Assembly: GCA_902797705.1 (NCBI GenBank)
Contig: CADBTX010000249.1
Coordinates: 1-5,287, forward strand
Direction: 5' to 3'
DNA from: an uncultured Lachnospiraceae bacterium
Lineage (GTDB): Bacteria > Bacillota > Clostridia > Lachnospirales > Lachnospiraceae
Length of the DNA: 5,287 nt
The position numbers and the translations under genes were made by a program. Under the pieces are notes generated by a model, which was given only the letters and a program-made list of their open reading frames with translations, made no database searches and had not been told where the DNA came from. Below, one piece after another: positions 1 through 5,287 of the stretch. Numbering within the stretch: the stretch's first letter is position 1; every line of letters starts with the position of its first letter.

Positions 1-1
1 C

Positions 2-1300
2 GATGACAGCCATCCGGCCCTTAAGGAGGCTGTGGCGGATTATTATGACAATGCGCGGAAGGATTTTGAAAAGATCTGTGAGAGAAATACCGAGGATGCA
101 GTGAGGGAAAATGAGGAGGCTAAGGCTTCCGGGGAAGAGGACCCCTATACTGCGTATTACAGTTATTATGTTTCGGCTGAGGTCAAGAGGGCCGACGAGA
201 AGCTTTTCAGTATCTGTGTCAGCGAGTACAGCTTTACCGGAGGTGCCCACGGAACCTCCTACAACTATGGTGTGAATTTTGATACGGAGACCGGTGAGAT
301 CCTGTCAGAGAAAAATATAGGGGATGTAAGATCCTCTCTTGAAGATTTTGTGATAAAGACCATTGAGGGATCAGGGGATGACGCAAAAGAGATGTTATTC
401 CCTGAATACAGGGAGAATGTGGACAGCATACTGTCAGGGGATATGGATGATATCGCCTACTGGTTTGATGACGCCAGGATGATAGTGGCTTTCCAGCAGT
501 ACGATATAGCTCCCTATGCTTCGGGGATACTGGAGTTCGGCGTGCCCTACTCCGATCTTCAGGGATTCAATGAAAAATATCTGCCGGATGGGGATTTCTG
601 CCATGTGAAGCTGCATGATAACGGCCTTGTGGATTTCCTGGATGTGGATAGCGACGGAGAAGAGGATAAGGTGTGGATCGGCTCCGAGGATATGGATGAG
701 AACGGATACGCCACCTTTGTAATGCATAAGGATGAAGAGAGCGCCAAACTGAACTTTGAATATTATTACAGCGCGGAACCGGTCTATGTGCATTCCGGGG
801 ACGGTGACTATTTCTTTATCACAGCCACCTCTGACAATGACTGGACGGACAGCGAATTTTATGACGCCCGTACCATGAAGCTGATAGATGAGTTTGAGGG
901 AAATGTGAGCTCCTTTGCAAAGGATACCATAACTGTTTCCACCCGTGAGCAGGTCATTGGCACCTGGGGCGGGAAAAAGGACTATTCCTACGGGCCTGAG
1001 GGACTTTCTCCTAAGCAGGACTATTTCAGGATAAATGATAATGCAAAGGGAGATGACAGGACCGCCTATACCCTGCTCAAGGATCTTAGCTATCATAAAG
1101 AACAGGGCGGGGAAGATACGGAAACCCTTAAAAAGGGAGATAAGATCTATCCCACTCTGATCTATGATAAGGAGATGGGATTCGAGACAGAGTCCGGAGA
1201 GACAGGCTTCTTCTACTATGAATACTCTGAGGAGGGCGGCTATACCATAAACGGCGTGAACGAAAATGACATGTTTGACGGGATAGTCTACGCCGGTTAA
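2..1300 (+). CDS. DUF4163/DUF3298 (RsiV-like) domain protein, 5' end missing
   Basis: The frame is open from the left edge to the TAA at 1298-1300, so the N-terminus, including any signal peptide, lies outside the window. A GTG at 32 has AAGGAGG only 3 bases upstream; the spacing is too short, and the reading frame before it (DDSHPALKEA) fits the family, so I treat it as internal. Numbering from that GTG, residues about 1-110 match the DUF4163/DUF3298 module seen in RsiV and PdaC: a charged helix, paired beta strands, then YSFTGGAHG (66-74) and a GVNFDTETGEIL strand (80-91). A second signature, FQQYDIAPYASG to VPYSDL, covers 154-176. An acidic loop DVDSDGEED (204-212) resembles FG-GAP or EF-hand-like calcium loops. 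The C-terminal 90 residues look like a small beta domain ending in VYAG. The protein is very acidic and almost free of cysteine, which suits an extracellular or surface lipoprotein. Its exact role is unknown; in RsiV this fold binds lysozyme, but no sigma-factor partner is visible here. Confidence 0.85.
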   Translation, partial: DDSHPALKEAVADYYDNARKDFEKICERNTEDAVRENEEAKASGEEDPYTAYYSYYVSAEVKRADEKLFSICVSEYSFTGGAHGTSYNYGVNFDTETGEILSEKNIGDVRSSLEDFVIKTIEGSGDDAKEMLFPEYRENVDSILSGDMDDIAYWFDDARMIVAFQQYDIAPYASGILEFGVPYSDLQGFNEKYLPDGDFCHVKLHDNGLVDFLDVDSDGEEDKVWIGSEDMDENGYATFVMHKDEESAKLNFEYYYSAEPVYVHSGDGDYFFITATSDNDWTDSEFYDARTMKLIDEFEGNVSSFAKDTITVSTREQVIGTWGGKKDYSYGPEGLSPKQDYFRINDNAKGDDRTAYTLLKDLSYHKEQGGEDTETLKKGDKIYPTLIYDKEMGFETESGETGFFYYEYSEEGGYTINGVNENDMFDGIVYAG

Positions 1301-1310
1301 AAATTACCTC

Positions 1311-1339
1311 TTTATTTTATCGAACAGATGTTCTATAAT
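1311..1339 (+). promoter_or_regulatory. Predicted sigma-A promoter for the small gene
   Basis: A perfect -10 hexamer TATAAT lies at 1334-1339. Exactly 17 bases upstream is TTTATT (1311-1316), a weak -35 with 3 of 6 matches to TTGACA, in an AT-rich patch just after the preceding stop codon. Transcription would start near 1346, which leaves a leader of about 13 bases containing the GAGGG ribosome site of the gene starting at 1359. The poor -35 is the main weakness. The operator-like palindrome that fills the spacer adds support. Confidence 0.6.
1321..1334. promoter_or_regulatory. LexA (SOS) operator, Firmicutes type
   Basis: CGAACAGATGTTCT contains the perfect inverted repeat GAACA-GA-TGTTC (1322-1333). 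It agrees at 13 of 14 positions with the Bacillus subtilis LexA/DinR consensus CGAACRNRYGTTYC; only the last base differs (T for C). It sits in the spacer between the -35 and -10 elements and its last base is the first base of TATAAT, the position where a repressor blocks RNA polymerase. I found no other GAAC-N4-GTTC in the window. LexA binding is inferred from the match; the lexA gene itself is not in this window. Confidence 0.7.
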
Positions 1340-1346
1340 GATCATC

Positions 1347-1351
1347 GAGGG
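1347..1351 (+). promoter_or_regulatory. Ribosome binding site deciding the start at 1359
   Basis: GAGGG at 1347-1351 is 7 bases upstream of the ATG at 1359. The other in-frame ATG (1338) has no purine-rich site before it and overlaps the TATAAT -10 element, so it would lie upstream of the predicted transcription start. Confidence 0.6.
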
Positions 1352-1358
1352 TAAGATA

Positions 1359-1649
1359 ATGAGGGTAAATCATAACGCACAGAAAATCGATGTGATATGC
1401 CAGTTTTCCAGAGACGGAGCCATTATTCCGATGAAGATCCGTATCAGGGATGACGACGGGGCAAATCAGGAGTATAGCATCAAGGGATACAGGGATGTGA
1501 CTGAGGACGGGGCGAGAAATATGCCGGACGGAGTCTATGTCACGGGAGAAACCTCTGTCTTCGAGTGCAATATAATATCCTTCGGGATAAAACGCACGGT
1601 AAGGCTGTATTACAAACCGGCGGACAAGGTTTGGATAATGACATCATGA
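1359..1649 (+). CDS. Small uncharacterised protein, 96 aa, likely SOS-regulated
   Basis: I do not recognise a named family. The ATG at 1359 is preferred over the in-frame ATG at 1338 (103 aa) because of the GAGGG site and the promoter placement. The gene ends with TGA directly followed by an in-frame TAA. The protein begins MRVNHNAQKIDVICQFSRDG and appears mostly beta: alternating hydrophobic strands (KIDVICQF, IIPMKIRIRD, EYSIKGYRDV, VFECNIISF, KRTVRLYYK, KVWIM) with DG or DDDG turns. It has no signal peptide or membrane segment, so it is presumably cytoplasmic. The C-terminal pattern, F-x-C then a glycine-containing strand, a basic strand and a final K-x-W strand, resembles small clostridial proteins I have seen annotated only as hypothetical; that is a recollection, not a search. 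The two cysteines lie at about residues 14 and 69. The LexA-type operator suggests a role in the DNA-damage response, but the sequence gives no direct clue to its activity. Confidence 0.75.
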   Translation: MRVNHNAQKIDVICQFSRDGAIIPMKIRIRDDDGANQEYSIKGYRDVTEDGARNMPDGVYVTGETSVFECNIISFGIKRTVRLYYKPADKVWIMTS

Positions 1650-1663
1650 TAACAGTCACAGGA

Positions 1664-1677
1664 CTCCCGCAGGGGAG
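1664..1677 (+). other. Small hairpin in the leader before the transporter
   Basis: CTCCC (1664-1668) pairs with GGGAG (1673-1677) around a 4-base loop GCAG. No T run follows and the stem is only 5 bp, so this is not a convincing terminator. It lies 9 bases upstream of the GGGGAGG ribosome site and could weakly influence translation or mRNA ends. It may also be chance. Confidence 0.25.
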
Positions 1678-1686
1678 AACCGCAAC

Positions 1687-1693
1687 GGGGAGG
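1687..1693 (+). promoter_or_regulatory. Strong ribosome binding site of the CstA-type gene
   Basis: GGGGAGG at 1687-1693 is 5 bases before the ATG at 1699. An in-frame GTG at 1693 begins on the last base of this motif and so is too close to be the start; ATG 1699 is preferred, which shortens the protein by two residues to 511. Confidence 0.75.
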
Positions 1694-1698
1694 TGAAC

Positions 1699-3234
1699 AT
1701 GAGTACATTTATTATTGGGATTGTGATCCTTATAGTTGGAGGAGGACTGTACGGTGCTCTCTGCCAGAAGGTGTTCGGGCCGGACGACAGGAAGACTCCG
1801 GCCTTTACAAAGCAGGACGGGGTGGATTATGTTCCGATGCCAAAGTGGAAAAATTCACTCATAAATCTTTTGAACATCGCCGGGACAGGACCGATACTCG
1901 GCCCCATACAGGGAATACTCTTCGGTCCCGTGGCCTTTATCTCCATTCCCATAGGCTGTGTGCTCGGCGGCGCCATGCATGATTATTTCTCCGGAATGAT
2001 ATCCGTGAGAGAAGGCGGGATACAGATGCCGGAGCTTGTCCGCAGGAATACGGGGCATGTAGTACACAAGGTCTATACCGTCTTTGTATGTATTGTACTG
2101 TTCCTCATCGGTGTGGTATTCGTTTATACACCGGGGGATATAGCGGCGACACAGATATTCGGCTTCAAGGATCCGAACGGCACCGGAGTATGGGTGATCT
2201 ACGCCGTGATCTTCGCCTACTATCTCATTGCCACTATGTTTCCGATAGATAAGATAATAGGAAAGATATATCCCATTTTCGGAGCCATACTTCTGATCTC
2301 TGCAGTGGGAGTTTTTATCATGCTTTTCATCAAGGGATACCCCATGGTTGAAGTGTGGCAGCCCTGGGTATTGAACGGTTTTGATTTCGGTGAATATTTT
2401 GCCAGTGAAAAGTTCATACCCACCTTTTTCGTTACCGTTGCCTGCGGTATCCTGTCCGGATTTCATTCCACCCAGATAACCCTGGTGACAAGGACCATGG
2501 AGAGCGAGAGAGAGGGACGCTTCACCTTCTACAATATGATGCTGGCAGAGGGCTTTATAGCTATGGCATGGGCAGCGGGCACCATGGCAATGATAGGTAT
2601 AGGAGCTGAGAATTTAGGGATAACGATGCAGATGACGGAAGGCGGATGGAGTTATTTCGCCTCTGTCGGAGGAGAGATCCAGCAGATCTCAGCCACAAGC
2701 GTGGTGGGGGTCGTTTGCAAAAACATGCTTGGAAATATCGGGGGACTCATTGCCATAATCGGTGTTGTGATCCTTCCCATCACCTCCGGAGATACGGCTT
2801 TAAGATCATTGAGGCTGATCATTGCGGAAACCTTCCATATCCCGCAGGACAACAGCAAGAAGAGAATGCTTCTCTCTATTCCCGTTTTTGCTCTTGCGGT
2901 CCTGGTGCTCTTCTGGGCAAAGACAAATCCCAAGGGGTTCAATACAATATGGAGATACTTCGGCTGGTCAAATCAGACACTGGCAGTATTTGCTATGGCC
3001 GCCATCCTTATATGGCTCATGCAGAACGGTAAAGGGAAGTTTTTGTGGATACCTCTTTTCCCTATGGTATTTTATGCTTTCGTTACCACAGCTTACATCT
3101 GCAGCGCGCAGATAGGCTTGCGTATGCCGCATGAGGTCGCTTTGGGAGTGGGCTTAGCCGTTGCAGTGATCGTTATGGTAGCAGTCATATGGAGAGGTTC
3201 TAAAGAGATCCCGAAGAAGGAGGCAGAAGAGTGA
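1699..3234 (+). CDS. cstA: CstA-family carbon starvation/pyruvate-type transporter
   Basis: This is a polytopic inner-membrane protein of 511 residues. CstA-family members (CstA and BtsT of E. coli) take up pyruvate or peptides, driven by ion gradients. Family signatures are clear: NIAGTGPILGPIQG (59-72), followed by a helix and GGAMHDYFSGMISVREGG (90-107), equivalent to the family's GAxQDF-ISxRxxG stretch; SGFHSTQ (253-259); TSGDTALRSLRL (362-373); and FGWSNQTLAVFAM (421-433). I estimate 12 or more membrane segments, beginning with residues 2-19 and ending about 478-498, then a basic/acidic tail (RGSKEIPKKEAEE). It is shorter than E. coli CstA (about 700 aa), but compact versions are usual in Firmicutes, and both conserved ends are present, so it looks intact. 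It lies 49 bases downstream of the small gene with no terminator between, so read-through is possible. Its 3' end overlaps the opposing kinase gene by 35 bp. The substrate cannot be read from sequence; pyruvate or a small peptide is an inference from the family. Confidence 0.92.
   Translation: MSTFIIGIVILIVGGGLYGALCQKVFGPDDRKTPAFTKQDGVDYVPMPKWKNSLINLLNIAGTGPILGPIQGILFGPVAFISIPIGCVLGGAMHDYFSGMISVREGGIQMPELVRRNTGHVVHKVYTVFVCIVLFLIGVVFVYTPGDIAATQIFGFKDPNGTGVWVIYAVIFAYYLIATMFPIDKIIGKIYPIFGAILLISAVGVFIMLFIKGYPMVEVWQPWVLNGFDFGEYFASEKFIPTFFVTVACGILSGFHSTQITLVTRTMESEREGRFTFYNMMLAEGFIAMAWAAGTMAMIGIGAENLGITMQMTEGGWSYFASVGGEIQQISATSVVGVVCKNMLGNIGGLIAIIGVVILPITSGDTALRSLRLIIAETFHIPQDNSKKRMLLSIPVFALAVLVLFWAKTNPKGFNTIWRYFGWSNQTLAVFAMAAILIWLMQNGKGKFLWIPLFPMVFYAFVTTAYICSAQIGLRMPHEVALGVGLAVAVIVMVAVIWRGSKEIPKKEAEE
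3200..3234. other. Tail-to-tail overlap of cstA and the kinase gene
   Basis: The last 35 bases of the transporter gene (TGA at 3232-3234) are also the last 35 bases of the kinase gene on the other strand (TAG complement at 3200-3202). They encode the charged CstA tail KEIPKKEAEE and, opposite, the kinase tail around LLPPSSGSL. No hairpin plus T-run terminator is visible for either gene at the junction. Confidence 0.9.
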
Positions 3235-5287
3235 GGATCTGAGAATAATCCAGCTCTTCATAGGCGGAGCGGAGCTTTTCTATCCGTTCTTCCTCATTTT
3301 CCGGTATGGAATATCCGGACAGCAGTTCAAACACGGTATCGATCTGCTCCGTGTCATATTCTTCGGCTGCGGCTCTTAAGTCATCATAGATCTTATTCAG
3401 GAAGTTTCTGTCCGCCAAGGGCAGGAACTTCTTTTCGTTAATGTTCCGGCTTAAGACTTCAGACAGAGGATTTCTTAGATTCCTGTATTCAAGGAGGAAA
3501 TCGGAGTGGTGCTCATTAATATATTTTATGTCTCCGGTCTTTCCCGCCATTTCCAGAGCCTCAGCCTTATCCCCAAGAGAGGAGGCTCCGATTATCCTTG
3601 CAGAGCTCTTCAGGGCGTGGACAAGGATGGTGTATCCTTCAATATCCTTTTTCTTAAAGAAGCCGTCAAGCTCATCTGTTTTCTTTTCAGCTGTATCATA
3701 AAAGGTTTTTAGGAGGGCAAGGTAAGAGGCCTTATCTCCGCTGTTCTTCATGCCCTCCACCGGGTCAATGGGAGAATTAAGCAGGGGAGACAATTCTTCC
3801 GGAAGGGTATCGCTTTCGCTTTCATCCTCTGAATCCCCGGAAAGCAGGATCTTTTCATCCGGAATGAAATGAAGGAGCAGATCCTCCAGTTCACCGGGAT
3901 TGATGGGTTTGGTGAGATAGTCTTCAAATCCTTCGCTGCAGTAAAGATCCCGGGCTCCGGAGATGGCATTTGCGGTAAGGCAGACGGAAGGAGTCTCCTT
4001 ATTCGGCCCCTCTGTTCCTCGTAATTCATGCAGGGTTTCTATGCCGTCCTTTCCGGGCATCATGTGGTCAAGAAAGATCACGTCATATTTTGATCCTGCA
4101 GCAAGGAAAAGAGCTTCATCTCCGCTTTCGGCGGTGTCGGTCACGACCCTTGTCTTCTTTATAAGACTCTTAAATACCATGAGGTTCATGTGGTTATCAT
4201 CCACAACAAGTATCTTTGCCTCGGGAGCAGTAAATTTTGCTTTGTATTTCCTATGGTTAGTAAGACTTTCCCGCCGGGCTATCTTGTAGTCTCCGAGATT
4301 GCTCCAGGACAATACCTGCTGCTTCAGCGAGAATGAGAAGGTGGAGCCGGCACCGTAGGTGCTTTCCACATTCAGTCCGGAGTCCATAAGAGATAAGAGT
4401 CTCTTTGTTATACTCATTCCGAGACCGGTGCCCTCTATATTCCGGTTGCGTTTTTCCTCTATGCGCTCAAATTCCGAAAATAGCTTGGACAGATCCTCAG
4501 GCTTTATCCCGATGCCGGTGTCCTTTACAGATACTGTAAGGATAACGTTTTCCGGGTCATCTATGAGGGTGAAGCCGACATGGAAGGTGACTTTTCCCTT
4601 TTCCGTGTATTTGACGGCATTGGTGAGGATATTGGTGATGACCTGTTTGATCCTGACCTCGTCCCCCCGGAGGAACCTGGGAGTATCTCTGTCAAAGTCC
4701 AGTTCAAGAGCCAGTCCTTTTTTCTCGGCACGGGGTGAGATCATAGCCACAAGGTCATTAAGAACAGCAGACAGATCATAGTCAACGGGGATTATGTCGA
4801 TCTTTCCTGCTTCTATCTTTGAGAAGTCAAGGATATCGTTTATCAGTCCGAGAAGGGTCTTTCCCGCGTTGCCTATGCTCTCCGCATAGGTGAGGATGGT
4901 GTCATCCTCGGATTCTCTTAAGATCATTTCATTCATGCCCAGTATGGCATTGATGGGAGTCCTTATCTCATGGGACATGTTGGCAAGAAAATCCGACTTT
5001 GAACGGTTGGCATCATCAGCGGAGCGCTTTGCGGAATCGAGATCACTAAGGCTCTGCAAAAGATTTCTGTAATCCGGCGTTTCCACTCCGATATAGAAAA
5101 TGTAAAGGGCGATGACTGCCCCGAAATAGTTAAAGAGGATGCCGCTTCCAAGACCCAGAGTATTAAGCGACTCAAAAAGGATGGAACCTATGGCTACAAA
5201 AAACGCGGCAACAGCCGTCATCTGGGCACGTTCACTTATGGTCTTCTTAAAGACATTGAAGAGAACGACACAGTAGATAATGAAATA
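3200..5287 (-). CDS. Hybrid sensor histidine kinase with receiver and HPt domains, N-terminus missing
   Basis: The frame is open from the right edge to a TAG at 3200-3202 (695 codons visible), so the true start is outside; the first internal ATG is at 5221. Numbering from that Met, hydrophobic segments cover the edge residues and about 3-20 and 25-45, followed by a signalling helix (50-78). HisKA has the phosphorylated His84 in FLANMSHEIRTPINAILG. The HATPase domain has the N box with Asn201 (NILTNAVKYT), the G1 box DTGIGI (234-239) and the G2 box GTGLGMSI (264-271). The receiver (about 335-453) has the acidic pair D341/D342, phospho-acceptor Asp385 (LDHMMPGKDG), Thr416 and Lys438 (TKPI). After an acidic Ser/Glu linker (461-477), an HPt domain carries His535 (LVHALKSSARIIGA). 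About 90 more residues follow. All relay residues are present, so a His-Asp-His phosphorelay to a separate response regulator is expected; none is in the window. Signal unknown. The domain style is typical of Lachnospiraceae. Confidence 0.93.
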   Translation of the reverse strand, partial: YFIIYCVVLFNVFKKTISERAQMTAVAAFFVAIGSILFESLNTLGLGSGILFNYFGAVIALYIFYIGVETPDYRNLLQSLSDLDSAKRSADDANRSKSDFLANMSHEIRTPINAILGMNEMILRESEDDTILTYAESIGNAGKTLLGLINDILDFSKIEAGKIDIIPVDYDLSAVLNDLVAMISPRAEKKGLALELDFDRDTPRFLRGDEVRIKQVITNILTNAVKYTEKGKVTFHVGFTLIDDPENVILTVSVKDTGIGIKPEDLSKLFSEFERIEEKRNRNIEGTGLGMSITKRLLSLMDSGLNVESTYGAGSTFSFSLKQQVLSWSNLGDYKIARRESLTNHRKYKAKFTAPEAKILVVDDNHMNLMVFKSLIKKTRVVTDTAESGDEALFLAAGSKYDVIFLDHMMPGKDGIETLHELRGTEGPNKETPSVCLTANAISGARDLYCSEGFEDYLTKPINPGELEDLLLHFIPDEKILLSGDSEDESESDTLPEELSPLLNSPIDPVEGMKNSGDKASYLALLKTFYDTAEKKTDELDGFFKKKDIEGYTILVHALKSSARIIGASSLGDKAEALEMAGKTGDIKYINEHHSDFLLEYRNLRNPLSEVLSRNINEKKFLPLADRNFLNKIYDDLRAAAEEYDTEQIDTVFELLSGYSIPENEEERIEKLRSAYEELDYSQILTLLPPSSGSL

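Noticed and set aside
32..34. GTG start preceded by AAGGAGG at 22-28 as the true start of the first gene
   Set aside because: The spacing is only 3 bases, the frame stays open to the window edge, and a protein of this exported type needs an N-terminal targeting segment that is absent here. The purine run most likely just encodes Lys-Glu.
434..1096. Long open frame on the minus strand within the first gene
   Set aside because: It is a shadow of the plus-strand gene: the translation shows no family signature, while the plus-strand product carries the clear DUF4163/DUF3298 motifs.
1571..1576. TATAAT inside the small gene as a promoter for cstA
   Set aside because: No -35-like sequence lies 16-18 bases upstream, and the hexamer is explained by Asn-Ile-Ile codons.
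1610..1639. TTACAA (1610-1615) and GATAAT (1634-1639), 18-base spacer, as a cstA promoter
   Set aside because: The -35 matches only 3 of 6 positions and the site lies in coding sequence. It is possible but not supportable without transcript data.
1855..2466. Minus-strand open frame of about 200 codons inside the transporter gene
   Set aside because: It lies antisense to well-conserved CstA motifs, its translation is rich in His/Tyr/Gly without domain features, and it is a by-product of codon bias.
3252..3279. AGCTC / GAGCT inverted repeat followed by TTTT as a terminator for cstA
   Set aside because: The stem is 5 bp with a 15-base loop and the T run is only four bases, all inside the kinase coding region; too weak to call.
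4359..4781. Plus-strand open frame of 140 codons inside the kinase gene
   Set aside because: It is antisense to the HATPase domain with its N, G1 and G2 boxes; the Ser/Arg-rich translation is typical of a shadow frame.

Overview
The window reads as an ordinary chromosomal stretch from a Gram-positive anaerobe of the Clostridia, most likely the Lachnospiraceae (Butyrivibrio/Roseburia relatives). That assignment is an inference. It rests on purine-rich Shine-Dalgarno sites (GAGGG, GGGGAGG), a Bacillus/Clostridium-type LexA operator, a DUF4163/DUF3298-type secreted protein, and a membrane hybrid histidine kinase whose boxes (FLANMSHEIRTPINAILG, LDHMMPGKDG) look like those of Lachnospiraceae kinases. 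There are no rRNA or tRNA genes, CRISPR arrays, insertion sequences or long repeats that I can see.

Layout: (1) 2-1300 (+) is the 3' part of a DUF4163/DUF3298 (RsiV-like) protein, open through the left edge. (2) 1301-1358 is a short intergenic region. It carries a perfect TATAAT -10 element with a GAAC-N4-GTTC palindrome directly against it, matching 13 of 14 positions of the Firmicutes LexA (SOS) consensus. (3) 1359-1649 (+) is a small unrecognised protein of 96 residues, better started at 1359 than at the upstream ATG at 1338. (4) 1699-3234 (+) is a compact CstA-family membrane transporter, preceded by a strong Shine-Dalgarno site and lying 49 bases after the small gene. (5) 3200-5287 (-) is a hybrid sensor histidine kinase (membrane segments, HisKA, HATPase, receiver, HPt), convergent with cstA, overlapping its 3' end by 35 bp and running off the right edge.

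Working together: the small gene and cstA could share one transcript, because no terminator separates them. If the LexA operator is functional, the small protein, and perhaps the transporter, would be induced by DNA damage. The kinase is on the opposite strand, and nothing in the sequence ties it to the transporter, although CstA-family transporters elsewhere are controlled by two-component systems. The observation most worth following is the LexA-type operator in front of the small uncharacterised gene. I found no wholly new multi-gene system.
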